A DNA stretch of 64,000 bases from Mediterranea massiliensis (GCA_015060685.1 SUXZ01000008.1:48864-112863); one strand, 5' to 3'. Numbered from the stretch's first letter, positions 29,964 to 40,059 are shown. The notes: generated by a model from the letters alone, not told the origin. Numbers and translations are program-made.

Positions 29964-30593
29964 ATGCAAAAACAGACGTCGGACACAAACGTTCGTAAAC
30001 ATAATAACATAACCATTGCTTTGGCGATGGTTATGTTTATTTTATTATCAGCGGCTTGCTCGGGTAGGAAGAAAATCGTGAGCGAGGCAATCACCGAGCG
30101 CGATTCGCTACCGGTAATGGAGACAAAAGGAGTCACTACCTTGATATCCGATTCCGGTATCATCCGCTATCGTTTGCAAGCCGAGAAGTGGGAGATTTTC
30201 GATAAGAAGAAGCCTCCCTACTGGGCATTTGAAGAGGGTATCTACCTGGAAACATTCGATACGCTCTTCCAGATGGAAGCGAACATTGTTGCCGACACGG
30301 CATACTATTTCGAAAAGCAGAAACTTTGGAAACTGATGGGCAATGTCATCATCAGAAATCTGAAAGGAGAGAAATTCAATACCGAATTGTTGTTCTGGGA
30401 TCAGAATACCGAAAAGGTATATTCTGACCGCTTTATCCGAATAGAGCAACCCGATAGAATCATCACCGGTCGTGGTTTCGAATCCAATCAGGAAATGACA
30501 AAATATTCTATCCATAAGCCCGAAGGAATCTTCTATATGGAAGATGACGGAGTGGCGGTGGTAGATACAACTAAGAATACTCAAACAAACTAA
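29964..30593 (+). CDS. lptC: LPS export system protein LptC
   Basis: A 209-residue protein from the ATG at 29964, 4 bp after the previous stop; the longer frame starts inside that gene. It has one N-terminal hydrophobic segment ending in a lipobox-like SAACS, then a beta-jellyroll (LISDSGIIRYRLQAEKWEIF, LMGNVIIRNLKGEKFNTELLFWD, VYSDRFIRIEQ). The repeated strand pattern is that of LptC/LptA domains that carry LPS across the periplasm. LptE is encoded 9 kb further on. Confidence 0.9.
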   Translation: MQKQTSDTNVRKHNNITIALAMVMFILLSAACSGRKKIVSEAITERDSLPVMETKGVTTLISDSGIIRYRLQAEKWEIFDKKKPPYWAFEEGIYLETFDTLFQMEANIVADTAYYFEKQKLWKLMGNVIIRNLKGEKFNTELLFWDQNTEKVYSDRFIRIEQPDRIITGRGFESNQEMTKYSIHKPEGIFYMEDDGVAVVDTTKNTQTN

Positions 30594-30598
30594 CCGAT

Positions 30599-31855
30599 AT
30601 GGATGTATTGATTTATGTGTTGATAACGATGGCTTTCTCCGCTTTTTTCTCAGGCATGGAGATTGCTTTTGTGTCGGTGGATAAATTACGCTTTGAAATG
30701 GATAGGAAGTCTGGGCCAACTACATCCATTCTCTCTTACTTTTTCCGTAATCCCAATAATTTTATCTCGACCATGTTGGTGGGAAACAACATCGCATTGG
30801 TTGTATATGGTATCTTTATGGCAGATATCATACAGGATAAATTGTTGTCGGGCATTATCTCGAATGAGTTCTTGCTGATGCTGGTACAAACCATCATCTC
30901 TACCATTATTATATTAGTAACGGGTGAGTTCTTGCCGAAGACATTGTTCAAGATTAATCCCAATCTGGTGTTGCGCATCTTTGCTTTTCCGTTGCTTCTG
31001 TGCTATGTAGTGCTATTCCCTATTTCGAAGTTTGCATCGGCTCTTTCGGCGATATTCTTGCGCTTGGTCGGTGTGAAAGTAAATAAAGAGGCTTCGGAAA
31101 AGGCTTTCGGAAAGGTCGATCTTGACCACTTTATCCAGACAAGCATCGAAAATGCAACCGACGAGGAAGAACTGGATGCCGAGGTGAAAATCTTTCAGAA
31201 TGCACTCGATTTCTCAAGTATCAAGATACGCGATTGCATCGTGCCGCGCACCGAGGTGGTGGCCGTAGATGTATCTACTACATTGGAAGATTTGAAGGTA
31301 CTGTTCGTAGAGTCGGGCATATCTAAAATCATTGTATTCGAAGGCAATATAGACAATGTAGTGGGGTATATCCATTCTTCGGAGATGTTCCGTAATCCCG
31401 ATGCCTGGCAAAACAACGTGAAGGAGGTGCCCATCGTACCCGAAACAATGGCCGCCCATAAGCTGATGAAATTGTTCATGCAACAAAAGAAGACTATTGC
31501 GGTGGTTGTCGACGAGTTTGGAGGAACTTCCGGTATCGTCTCTCTTGAAGACTTGGTAGAGGAAATCTTTGGTGAAATAGAAGATGAACATGACAATACT
31601 TCATACATCTGCAAGCAATTGGGTGCGGATGAGTATGTTCTTTCTGCCCGTTTGGAGATTGAAAAGGTAAACGAGACATTCGATTTGGATTTGCCCGAAT
31701 CCGACGATTACCTGACGGTGGGCGGCTTGATTTTGAATCATTATCAAAACTTCCCCAAATTGAACGAAGTGGTGGAAGTGGGCAACTTTAAATTCAAAAT
31801 TATTCGTCTTTCGGCTACGAAAATCGAGTTGGTTAGGCTAAAAGTTGACAAATAA
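30599..31855 (+). CDS. GldE-like CNNM/HlyC-family membrane protein with CBS domains
   Basis: A 418-residue protein. It has a DUF21/CNNM membrane domain (about residues 1-170, opening FSAFFSGMEIAFVSVDKL and with GEFLPKTLFK), then a CBS pair (about 205-330, starting VPRTEVVAVD and including VVVDEFGGTSGIVSLEDL) and a CorC_HlyC domain (about 345-415). Such proteins are often annotated hemolysin or magnesium/cobalt efflux protein. The close relative GldE takes part in gliding and type IX secretion in other Bacteroidota, but no gliding genes are nearby. Confidence 0.92.
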   Translation: MDVLIYVLITMAFSAFFSGMEIAFVSVDKLRFEMDRKSGPTTSILSYFFRNPNNFISTMLVGNNIALVVYGIFMADIIQDKLLSGIISNEFLLMLVQTIISTIIILVTGEFLPKTLFKINPNLVLRIFAFPLLLCYVVLFPISKFASALSAIFLRLVGVKVNKEASEKAFGKVDLDHFIQTSIENATDEEELDAEVKIFQNALDFSSIKIRDCIVPRTEVVAVDVSTTLEDLKVLFVESGISKIIVFEGNIDNVVGYIHSSEMFRNPDAWQNNVKEVPIVPETMAAHKLMKLFMQQKKTIAVVVDEFGGTSGIVSLEDLVEEIFGEIEDEHDNTSYICKQLGADEYVLSARLEIEKVNETFDLDLPESDDYLTVGGLILNHYQNFPKLNEVVEVGNFKFKIIRLSATKIELVRLKVDK

Positions 31856-31974
31856 GCCTCGTTTTGAACTTTTTTTCGGAATTAAATAGATACATCCATA
31901 CATTTTTTGTATCTTCGTGCGCTAAAATTGAAATGATTTAAGAAATAATATAAACTAAAAACATAATTTTAAAA

Positions 31975-34113
31975 ATGGCAACATTACAAAGCATTCGTTC
32001 AAAAGGACCATTATTGTTGATTGTCGTTGGTTTGGCTTTGTTCGCTTTCATTGCAGGCGACGTATTCAAGGCTATCCAACCGCACCAAACACAAGATGTT
32101 GGTGAAATCAATGGTGACGCTGTTTCTGCTCAAGAATATCAAGACTTGGTAGAAGAGTACACCGAAGTAATCAGACTTACTCAAAACACTAATGCAATTA
32201 GCGATGAAGTCTCTAACCAAATCAAGGATGTGGTATGGAGAAATTACGTGAATAACAAATTGATTGAGGCTGAAGCAGAAAAGATTGGTCTGACTGTTTC
32301 TGACGCAGAAATCCAAGCTATCATCGATGCTGGCGTTCATCCTTTGTTGCGTCAAACTCCGTTTATCAATCAACAAACCGGCGCATTCGATAAGGATATG
32401 CTCAAGAAATTCTTGGTTGACTATTCTCAAATGCAAAACGGTCAATATCCTGCTGAGTATTTGCAAGAATACGAACGCTTGTATACTCTTTGGTCGTTCA
32501 TTGAAAAGACTTTGAAGCAAAGCCGTTTGCAAGACAAGTACATGGCATTGGTTTCAAATTCTATCATTTCAAACCCGGTAGAGGCACAAGCTGCATTCGA
32601 TGCTCGTACCAACCAGACAAACATGTTGTTGGCTGCTATCCCTTACAACTCAATTGCCGACTCATTGGTTACTATCAAGAGCTCAGAATTGAAGGACTTG
32701 TATAACAAGCGCAAGGAAGAATTCAAGCAATATGCCGAAACTCGCGATGTTAAGTTCATCGACGTACAAGTTGTTGCAAGCGATGAAGACAAGGCTGCTT
32801 TGCAAGCAGAACTTGATGAATATACTGCTCAATTGGGCGAGACTACCGAAAACTATACAACTTTCGTTCGCTCAACTGGTTCAGAAGTTCCTTACGTTGA
32901 TTTGTTCTATTCAGAAAAGGCACTTCCTTTGGATGTAGTTGCTCGTTTGGACTCTGTTGCCGTTGGTGGCGTATTCGGTCCTTACTACAATGTAACAGAC
33001 AATACATTGAACGCTTTCAAGAAGATTGCTGTTGCTAACATGCCCGACTCAATCCAATTCCGTCAAATCCAAGTTGTAGAAGCCGATGCTGCCAAGACAA
33101 AGGCTTTGGCCGACAGTATCTATACTGCAATCAAGAACGGTGCCGATTTCGCTGAGTTGGCTAAGAAGTATGGTCAGACAGGCGAACCTGTTTGGATCTC
33201 TTCTGTAAACTACGAAGGTGCACAAATCGATGGCGACAACTTGAAGTATATCGAAGCTATCACAACCGGTAAGGTAAACGAGTTGGTTAATCTTCCTTTG
33301 ATGCAAGCCAACGTTATCTTGCAAGTTACCGACAAGGCAAACAACGTAGATAAGTATAAGGTGGCTGTTGTGAAGCGTTCAGTAGATTTCAGCAAGGAAA
33401 CCTACAACAAGGCTTACAACGAATTCAGTCAATTCATCTCTTCTAACCCAACATTGGCACAATTGGAAGCTAACGCTGAAGATGCCGGTTACAAGTTGTT
33501 GGAAAGAGCCGACCTTTCAAGCGCAGAACACACTATCGGTTCTATCCGTGGCACTAAGGAGGCTTTGCGTTGGGCGTTTGATGCTGAAGTAGGCGATGTG
33601 TCTGGTTTGTACGAGTGTGGCGATAACGACCGTATGTTGGTTGTTGCTGTATCTGGTATCAACCCTGAAGGCTACCGCTCACTCGAGCAAGTGAAGACCG
33701 ACTTGTCTCTTCAATTGCTTCGTGACAAGAAGGCTGAGAAGATTATGGCCGACTTGAAGGCAGCCAATGTTGCTTCGTTCGATCAGTTCGTGGCTATGGA
33801 AGATGCCGTTAGCGATTCGTTGAGATACGTTACATTCGGTGCTCCTGCTTATGTATCTGCATTGCGTAGCAGCGAACCTCAAGTAAGTGCATACGTTAAT
33901 TCGGAAATGAATCAACTCACTGCTCCTGTCAAGGGTAATGCCGGTGTATATGTATTGCAACCTTATGGCGTTGAAAAGCAAGAACAAACCTTCGATGCAG
34001 CTGCAGAAGAGGCTACAATTGCTAACCAATATGCACGCTCGGTTGCACAACAATTCATCAACGACCTTTATTTGAAGGCAAATGTATCAGACGCTCGTTA
34101 CATTTTCTTCTAA
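31975..34113 (+). CDS. PpiD-like periplasmic peptidyl-prolyl isomerase/chaperone
   Basis: A 712-residue protein with one N-terminal membrane anchor (LLLIVVGLALFAFIAGDVF, residues 13-31). A SurA_N-like chaperone segment follows (about 40-200, with WRNYVNNKLIEAEAEKIG), then a parvulin-like region (about 345-450, with FRQIQVVEADAAKTKALAD and DFAELAKKYGQTG). It would help fold outer-membrane proteins at the inner-membrane face. The preceding gap holds a -7-like TATCTTCG, so it may have its own promoter. Codon use is highly biased. A terminator follows. Confidence 0.92.
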   Translation: MATLQSIRSKGPLLLIVVGLALFAFIAGDVFKAIQPHQTQDVGEINGDAVSAQEYQDLVEEYTEVIRLTQNTNAISDEVSNQIKDVVWRNYVNNKLIEAEAEKIGLTVSDAEIQAIIDAGVHPLLRQTPFINQQTGAFDKDMLKKFLVDYSQMQNGQYPAEYLQEYERLYTLWSFIEKTLKQSRLQDKYMALVSNSIISNPVEAQAAFDARTNQTNMLLAAIPYNSIADSLVTIKSSELKDLYNKRKEEFKQYAETRDVKFIDVQVVASDEDKAALQAELDEYTAQLGETTENYTTFVRSTGSEVPYVDLFYSEKALPLDVVARLDSVAVGGVFGPYYNVTDNTLNAFKKIAVANMPDSIQFRQIQVVEADAAKTKALADSIYTAIKNGADFAELAKKYGQTGEPVWISSVNYEGAQIDGDNLKYIEAITTGKVNELVNLPLMQANVILQVTDKANNVDKYKVAVVKRSVDFSKETYNKAYNEFSQFISSNPTLAQLEANAEDAGYKLLERADLSSAEHTIGSIRGTKEALRWAFDAEVGDVSGLYECGDNDRMLVVAVSGINPEGYRSLEQVKTDLSLQLLRDKKAEKIMADLKAANVASFDQFVAMEDAVSDSLRYVTFGAPAYVSALRSSEPQVSAYVNSEMNQLTAPVKGNAGVYVLQPYGVEKQEQTFDAAAEEATIANQYARSVAQQFINDLYLKANVSDARYIFF

Positions 34114-34135
34114 AAAATAATAGATCCTATAAGAC

Positions 34136-34165
34136 AATGCCGATTGCTTATCAGTAATCGGCATT
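34136..34165 (+). terminator. Terminator after PpiD-like gene
   Basis: Arms AATGCCGATT and AATCGGCATT around a short loop, followed by a run of six T residues. Confidence 0.88.
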
Positions 34166-34217
34166 TTTTCTTTAGCTCTTTTTTAACCTTTCCATAGGTT
34201 ATTTCCTCTCTTTGTAT

Positions 34218-34225
34218 TATCTTTG
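34218..34225 (+). promoter_or_regulatory. -7 element TATCTTTG before rlmN
   Basis: A perfect TAnnTTTG box 26 bp before the rlmN ATG. Confidence 0.65.
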
Positions 34226-34251
34226 TTCGCAATTAGATAGACAAATCTTAC

Positions 34252-35295
34252 ATGATTCAAAAACAACCTCTTTTAGGACTTACTTTGCCGGAGTTGCAAG
34301 AGATAGTGAAGCAACTCTCGATGCCGGCATTTACCGCCAAGCAGATAGCCTCTTGGTTGTATGACAAGAAGGTGAAGAGCATCGATGAGATGACAAACTT
34401 GTCGCTGAAGCATCGTAGTCTGCTGAATGAAATCTATGAGGTAGGAGCCCATGCACCTGTCGAAGCGATGCGCTCGATAGACGGCACGATAAAGTACCTG
34501 TATCAAGTAGGTGAGAACCATTTTGTGGAAGCTGTCTATATCCCCGATGGCGAACGTGCAACGTTGTGCGTTTCCTCTCAAGTGGGCTGCAAGATGAATT
34601 GCAAGTTCTGCATGACCGGTAAGCAAGGCTTTGCCATCAATCTATCCGCCAATCAGATTTTGAATCAGATTATCTCATTGCCCGAGTGCGATCAACTCAC
34701 CAATGTTGTTATGATGGGTATGGGCGAACCCTTAGACAATCTCGATGAAGTACTGAAAGCATTGGAAATCATGACAGCATCCTATGGCTTTGCATGGAGT
34801 CCCAAGCGGATTACCCTCTCTACTGTTGGCTTGAAGAAGGGTTTGAAACGCTTTATCGAGTCCTGCGATTGCCATCTGGCTATCAGTCTTCACACGCCCG
34901 TTCCCCAACAAAGACGTGATTTGATGCCTGCCGAGAAGGCCTATTCGATAGTGGATATTGTCGATTTGTTGCGCAATTACGACTTTACCAAGCAACGCCG
35001 CCTCTCATTCGAATACATTGTGTTCAAGGGAGTGAACGATTCGTTGCTCTATGCAAAAGAGTTGCTGAAACTTCTGCGCGGCCTTGATTGTCGGGTAAAC
35101 CTTATCCGTTTCCATGCCATCCCCAATGTCGATTTGGAAGGTGTGGAGATGGAAGAGATGCTGAAGTTCCGCGATTATCTCACCTCGCATGGATTGTTCA
35201 CAACGATTCGGGCTTCGCGTGGAGAAGACATTTATGCGGCTTGCGGCATGTTGTCAACGGCCAAGCAAAATAAGAATAAACAAGAATTAATATAA
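34252..35295 (+). CDS. rlmN: Dual-specificity RNA methyltransferase RlmN
   Basis: A 347-residue radical-SAM enzyme that methylates C2 of A2503 in 23S rRNA (and A37 of some tRNAs). The iron-sulfur motif CxxxCxxC is CKMNCKFC near residues 113-120. Other signatures are MGMGEPLDN, RITLSTVGL and SLHTPVPQQRRDLMP, and the mono-methyl cysteine region GEDIYAACGML near the C-terminus. Length is normal. Single gene or start of a short operon. Confidence 0.98.
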   Translation: MIQKQPLLGLTLPELQEIVKQLSMPAFTAKQIASWLYDKKVKSIDEMTNLSLKHRSLLNEIYEVGAHAPVEAMRSIDGTIKYLYQVGENHFVEAVYIPDGERATLCVSSQVGCKMNCKFCMTGKQGFAINLSANQILNQIISLPECDQLTNVVMMGMGEPLDNLDEVLKALEIMTASYGFAWSPKRITLSTVGLKKGLKRFIESCDCHLAISLHTPVPQQRRDLMPAEKAYSIVDIVDLLRNYDFTKQRRLSFEYIVFKGVNDSLLYAKELLKLLRGLDCRVNLIRFHAIPNVDLEGVEMEEMLKFRDYLTSHGLFTTIRASRGEDIYAACGMLSTAKQNKNKQELI

Positions 35296-35369
35296 TTTAT
35301 TGCAATCTTTTGGGTGGATATTGAAGAAACTTTGTTTCTTTGTAAATTATTTAAATAAATAGCGAGTAT

Positions 35370-36419
35370 ATGATGAAGAAATGTTTCTATTTGGTGTTGC
35401 TGCTTGTTGTGTTTTTGGCAAGCGGCTGTAATAACAAGAAAGAAAATAGTGCCGGCAAGATAGCCAAGAGCCTTTTGATGCCTCCTGCAAGTGGCCGTCC
35501 ATACGAGTTGTTGGTGGTTATCAACCAGGATATGTGGGAACGTCCGGCAGGTAGAGCACTCTATAATGTGTTGGATAAGGATGTACCCGGATTGCCCCAA
35601 TCCGAACGTTCGTTCCGCATCATGTACACCGACCCTGCCAATTTCGATTCAACCTTGAAGTTGGTGCGCAATATCATCATTGTGTTGGTGGACGAAACCC
35701 GCTACACACAACCCAAGATGAGCTTTGCCAAGGATGTATATTCAGCTCCTCAAGCCATCCTTACCATCCAGGCACCCACCGAAGCCTCTTTGGGTGGATT
35801 CATCACAGAGAATACAAACAAGATTATCGATTTCTTCACCACACAAGAGATGAATCGCCAGATGCAGTTGCTCGAAACCGACCATAGTGCTTTTGTATCG
35901 AGCAAGGTGAAGGAGATGTTCGGTTGCGATGTATGGGTACCCGGCGAATTGTCTTCATACAAGGTAGGGGAGGACTTCTGCTGGTTTGGAACCAATACTG
36001 CTACTCGCGACCGCAATTTTGTTATCTATTCCTATCCCTACACCGCCTACGACACCTTTACAAAAGAGTATTTCACCCATAAGCGCGACTCGGTGATGCG
36101 TGTCAATATCCCCGGTGCCCGCGAAGGCATGTATATGGAAACCGATACCCTGATGACCAACGTTAAGGGTCTGACCATCCAAGGCCAGTATGCGCTCGAA
36201 GGCCGCGGCTTATGGAGAGTGAAAGGCGACATGATGGGTGGTCCCTTCGTATCACATGCCCGTGTCGATACGGTAAACAATCGGGTAGTGGTGGCCGAAG
36301 TGTTTGTCTATTCACCCGACAAACCCAAGCGCGATTTGATTCGCCAGATGGAGGCCTCGCTCTACACCTTGCGTCTGCCCGGTGCGGTAGCATTGCAAAA
36401 CAACGATTCTATTCAGTAA
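35370..36419 (+). CDS. DUF4837 lipoprotein
   Basis: A 349-residue lipoprotein (signal MMKKCFYLVLLLVVFLASGC, lipobox ASGC). It opens with SGRPYELLVVINQDMWERPAGRAL, and contains FRIMYTDPANFD and GREGMYMETDT-like segments. This fits the Bacteroidota family DUF4837. No enzymatic motif is visible. It precedes pdxA by 23 bp. Confidence 0.85.
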   Translation: MMKKCFYLVLLLVVFLASGCNNKKENSAGKIAKSLLMPPASGRPYELLVVINQDMWERPAGRALYNVLDKDVPGLPQSERSFRIMYTDPANFDSTLKLVRNIIIVLVDETRYTQPKMSFAKDVYSAPQAILTIQAPTEASLGGFITENTNKIIDFFTTQEMNRQMQLLETDHSAFVSSKVKEMFGCDVWVPGELSSYKVGEDFCWFGTNTATRDRNFVIYSYPYTAYDTFTKEYFTHKRDSVMRVNIPGAREGMYMETDTLMTNVKGLTIQGQYALEGRGLWRVKGDMMGGPFVSHARVDTVNNRVVVAEVFVYSPDKPKRDLIRQMEASLYTLRLPGAVALQNNDSIQ

Positions 36420-36442
36420 AACTATAATTTCAACTAACAAGA

Positions 36443-37537
36443 ATGGGAAATAATAAAATCAGAATAGGTATAACCCAAGGAGATATCAATGGAGTAGGAT
36501 ACGAAGTCATCCTGAAGACCTTCGCCAATCCTACCATGTTCGAGTTGTGTACACCTATTATATATGGCTCTCCCAAAGTAGCGGCATACCATCGCAAGGC
36601 TTTCGAGCTGCCCACCAACTTCAGTATCGTGAATTCTGCCTCAGATGCTCAAGAAGGTCGTTTAAGCATTGTCAATTGCTCGAACGACGAAGTGAAAGTA
36701 GAGTTCGCCAAGGCCGATCCCGAATCGGGCAAGGCTGCTTTGGCTGCCTTGGAAAAGGCGGTCCAGGAGTACAAGGAAGGTTTGATTGATGTAATTGTCA
36801 CCGCTCCAATCAACAAGCACACCATTCAGTCCGAGGAGTTCTCTTTCCCCGGCCATACCGAATACATCGAGGAGAAATTGGGCGAATCGCAAAAGGCATT
36901 GATGATTCTGATGAAGGGCGATTTCCGCGTGGCGTTGGTCACAGGCCATATGCCGGTCAGCCAGATAGCCTCTCACATCACCAAAGAGGCGATAACCGAG
37001 AAGATAGCCATCTTCCATGAATCGTTGAAGCGCGATTTCGGAATCAGCTCTCCCCGCATTGCAGTACTCTCCTTGAACCCTCACGCCGGCGATAGCGGCC
37101 TGTTGGGCAAGGAAGAAGAAGAGGTAATTGCTCCAGCCATGCAAGAGATGATTGAAAAGGGCATCCAATGTTTCGGCCCCTATCCCGCCGATGGCTTTAT
37201 GGGTTCGGACAACTATACCCATTTCGATGGTATATTGGCCATGTATCACGACCAAGGTCTGGCCCCCTTCAAGGCACTGGCTATGGACGAGGGCGTGAAC
37301 TTCACTGCCGGTTTGCCGGTAGTCCGTACCTCGCCAGCACATGGAACCGCCTACGACATTGCCGGCAAGGGTATTGCTACCGAAGACTCTTTCCGTCAGG
37401 CAGTCTATGTGGCTATCGATGTGTATCGCAACCGATGCCGCGACAAGTATGCCCGCAGGAATCCGCTTCGTAAGCAATATTACGAGAAGCGCGACGATAG
37501 CGACAAATTGAAACTTGATAATACCGACGAAGCATAA
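36443..37537 (+). CDS. pdxA: 4-hydroxythreonine-4-phosphate dehydrogenase
   Basis: A 364-residue NAD-dependent dehydrogenase of the DXP-dependent vitamin B6 pathway. Signatures are IGITQGDINGVGYEV at the N-terminus, PGHTEYIEE (metal-binding His), LNPHAGDSGLLG and MYHDQGLAPFKALAMDEGVN. It is slightly longer than E. coli PdxA (329) through a charged C-terminal tail. It is 6 bp from the sigma-54 activator start. Confidence 0.97.
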   Translation: MGNNKIRIGITQGDINGVGYEVILKTFANPTMFELCTPIIYGSPKVAAYHRKAFELPTNFSIVNSASDAQEGRLSIVNCSNDEVKVEFAKADPESGKAALAALEKAVQEYKEGLIDVIVTAPINKHTIQSEEFSFPGHTEYIEEKLGESQKALMILMKGDFRVALVTGHMPVSQIASHITKEAITEKIAIFHESLKRDFGISSPRIAVLSLNPHAGDSGLLGKEEEEVIAPAMQEMIEKGIQCFGPYPADGFMGSDNYTHFDGILAMYHDQGLAPFKALAMDEGVNFTAGLPVVRTSPAHGTAYDIAGKGIATEDSFRQAVYVAIDVYRNRCRDKYARRNPLRKQYYEKRDDSDKLKLDNTDEA

Positions 37538-37543
37538 AGCATA

Positions 37544-38752
37544 GTGAAGACCGAGATTCAACATATCAAGCAACGTTTCGAAATCATAGGGAATTATCCT
37601 CCCTTGCTTCGTGCGATAGATATCGCCGTGCAGGTTGCCCCTACCGACCTCTCCGTGCTGATTACCGGCGAGAGCGGTGTGGGTAAGGAGAGCTTCCCCC
37701 AGATTATTCACCAGTTCAGCCGGCGCAAGCACTCCAAGTACATTGCTGTAAACTGCGGTGCTATTCCCGAAGGAACCATCGATTCCGAACTGTTCGGCCA
37801 CGAAAAAGGAGCCTTTACCGGTGCCATTGGCGAGCGTAAGGGATACTTCGGCGAGGCCAACGGCGGAACAATCTTCCTGGACGAAGTGGGCGAACTGCCT
37901 TTGGCCACCCAAGCCCGCCTGTTGCGTGTATTGGAGAGTGGAGAGTTTATCAAGGTAGGCTCATCTACTGTCGAGAAGACCGATGTCCGCATCGTTGCTG
38001 CCACCAATGCCAACCTTACCAAGGCCATCTCCGAGGGCAAGTTCCGCGAAGACCTGTTCTATCGTTTGAACACCATTCCCATTCAAATACCGCCGTTGCG
38101 CGAACGTGGAAACGACATCTGGATGTTGTTCCGCAAGTTTGCTTCCGACTTTGCCGAGAAGTATCGCATGCCAAGCATCCAGTTGACCGATGATGCCAAA
38201 GAGGCACTGATGAGCTACGCCTGGCCGGGTAATGTGCGCCAGCTGAAGAACATCACCGAACAGATATCTATCATCGAAACCAACCGCGAGATAAATGCCG
38301 AGGTCTTGGCAAACTATCTGCCCAGGGCGGAATACGCCTCCAACCTGCCGGCATTGTTGGTTCCCAACGAATCGCGAACCTTCGAGAGCGAACGCGAAAT
38401 CCTCTATAAGGTACTCTTCGACATGCGCAAGGATGTTACCGAACTGAAGAAGTTGGTACACGACATCATGTCCAATCAAGACGTCTCCAAGCAGGGCGTT
38501 CAATACTATACATCCGAGGGCCAGTTGGTAACCCCGTTGGCCACCGACAAGACAAAAGCTGCTCCCATCAACATCGACTATCAGGAGACCGAAGAGTATA
38601 TCGAAGACGACTCCATCCTGGACAATGTAGAGAAGACAGCCATCCTGAATGTGCTGAAGAAACATCGTGGCAACAGGAAGCAGACGGCTGAAGAGCTGAA
38701 CATTTCGGTACGAACACTATATAGAAAACTCAAAGAATATGGCTTGTATTAA
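37544..38752 (+). CDS. Sigma-54-dependent transcriptional activator without receiver domain
   Basis: A 402-residue NtrC-type activator starting at GTG. The AAA+ domain fills residues about 15-255: Walker A GESGVGKE, the sigma-54 contact loop GAFTGA, Walker B GGTIFLDEVGELP and the WPGNVRQLKN motif. A linker follows and then a Fis-type helix-turn-helix at the end (NRKQTAEELNISVRTLYRKL). There is no N-terminal receiver or sensor domain, so activity must be controlled otherwise. It lies inside an operon with pdxA and lptE; the target genes are unknown. Confidence 0.94.
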   Translation: MKTEIQHIKQRFEIIGNYPPLLRAIDIAVQVAPTDLSVLITGESGVGKESFPQIIHQFSRRKHSKYIAVNCGAIPEGTIDSELFGHEKGAFTGAIGERKGYFGEANGGTIFLDEVGELPLATQARLLRVLESGEFIKVGSSTVEKTDVRIVAATNANLTKAISEGKFREDLFYRLNTIPIQIPPLRERGNDIWMLFRKFASDFAEKYRMPSIQLTDDAKEALMSYAWPGNVRQLKNITEQISIIETNREINAEVLANYLPRAEYASNLPALLVPNESRTFESEREILYKVLFDMRKDVTELKKLVHDIMSNQDVSKQGVQYYTSEGQLVTPLATDKTKAAPINIDYQETEEYIEDDSILDNVEKTAILNVLKKHRGNRKQTAEELNISVRTLYRKLKEYGLY

Positions 38753-39263
38753 ATTTGTGTGGAAGTTGTTGGCTGCTTTCGCGGCATCGCTCTTGCTCTA
38801 TGCCTGCAGCATCTCGTTGGGCTTGGCCCCCATCAGCTCCATCGACTATAACAAAGTAAAAACCATATCGATTGCCGATTTCCCCAATCAGGCCGAATAC
38901 GTCTATGCCCCCTTGGCGGTAGAGTTCAACCAGAACCTGAAGGATATGTTTATCCAGCAAACCCGTTTGCAGTTGGTGGACAATGGCGGCGACCTGGAAA
39001 TCTCGGGCGAGATTACCGGCTATAACCAATACAACGAATCGGTAGCGGCCGATGGCTACTCATCGAAGGTGAAGCTCACCGTAACAATCAACGTCATCTA
39101 TGTGAACAACACCAATCACGAAGAAGACTTTGAGCAGCAGTTCTCCGCCTTCCGTGTGTACGATTCCACCCAGTTGCTCACCGATGTACAAGACCAACTG
39201 ATTGGCGAGATGGTGAAAGAGATTACAGAACAGATATTCAACGCAACCGTAGCAAACTGGTAA
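38739..39263 (+). CDS. lptE: LPS-assembly lipoprotein LptE
   Basis: A 174-residue lipoprotein (signal with lipobox LYACS near residue 22). The body matches Bacteroidota LptE: a conserved SIDYNKVKTISIADFPNQA segment, then GEITGYNQYNESV and alternating strands. It would partner LptD in placing LPS in the outer membrane. It overlaps the regulator gene by 14 bp and the next gene by 1 bp. Confidence 0.92.
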   Translation: MACIKFVWKLLAAFAASLLLYACSISLGLAPISSIDYNKVKTISIADFPNQAEYVYAPLAVEFNQNLKDMFIQQTRLQLVDNGGDLEISGEITGYNQYNESVAADGYSSKVKLTVTINVIYVNNTNHEEDFEQQFSAFRVYDSTQLLTDVQDQLIGEMVKEITEQIFNATVANW

Positions 39264-40057
39264 TGGGCATGGCAATTGGAACTATACAGCATTGGATGCA
39301 GCATCCGGAGACCTTGGACAAGGACTCCCTTTACGAGCTGCGCAACCTGATGGCCCGTTATCCCTATTTCCAGACGGTTCGCCTGCTCTATCTGAAGAAC
39401 CTCTTCCTCTTGCGCGACCCCTCTTTCGGCGAAGAGTTGCGCCGCTCCATCATCTATGTATCCAACCGCTTGATGCTTTTCCAACTGATAGAGGGCGACT
39501 CGTTTGCCCTGAAAGCATTGAAGTCGGCTGCCGTTTCCCAGCAACAGCCGGTCGATGATGTCTCTATCGACCGCACCTTGTCGCTTATCAACGCCTTCCT
39601 GGCAACCACCCCCGAAGAGGCGGGGCTTACCGACTCCATCGATGCCGGCTACGCTGTGGACTATACGGCCTATCTGATGGCCGATGAGGCCGAAGGAGAG
39701 GCGGCAGCCACCACTCCGGCCGATGAAACACAATTGTTAAAAGGCCACGAATTGATAGATGAGTTTATCGGTCAGGCCGAAACAGCCGAAAAAGCCCCCG
39801 AAGAGGCCGAATCCAACGACGCCGGTTTGCGCGATTTGTCTGAAATAGAATCTGTTATGCCATCCGATGAAGAGGGCCTCGACGAGACCTGTTTCACCGA
39901 AACGCTGGCCAAGATTTACGTCAAACAGCAAAGATATGACAAGGCACTTGAAATTATCAAGAGATTAAGTTTGATTTATCCAAAAAAAAATGCTTACTTT
40001 GCAGACCAAATCAGATTTTTAGAAAAATTGATTATTAACGCTAAATTTAAACAATAA
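39263..40057 (+). CDS. TPR-like protein of unknown function
   Basis: A 264-residue cytoplasmic protein. The N-terminal 70 residues are helical (DSLYELRNLMARYPYFQTVRLL). A long acidic Glu/Ala-rich linker (about 135-195) follows, and then a single tetratricopeptide-like repeat near the C-terminus (FTETLAKIYVKQQRYDKALEI). It starts in the TAATG overlap with lptE and ends 2 bp before secG, so it belongs to this envelope operon. Confidence 0.78.
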   Translation: MGMAIGTIQHWMQHPETLDKDSLYELRNLMARYPYFQTVRLLYLKNLFLLRDPSFGEELRRSIIYVSNRLMLFQLIEGDSFALKALKSAAVSQQQPVDDVSIDRTLSLINAFLATTPEEAGLTDSIDAGYAVDYTAYLMADEAEGEAAATTPADETQLLKGHELIDEFIGQAETAEKAPEEAESNDAGLRDLSEIESVMPSDEEGLDETCFTETLAKIYVKQQRYDKALEIIKRLSLIYPKKNAYFADQIRFLEKLIINAKFKQ

Positions 40058-40059
40058 CA

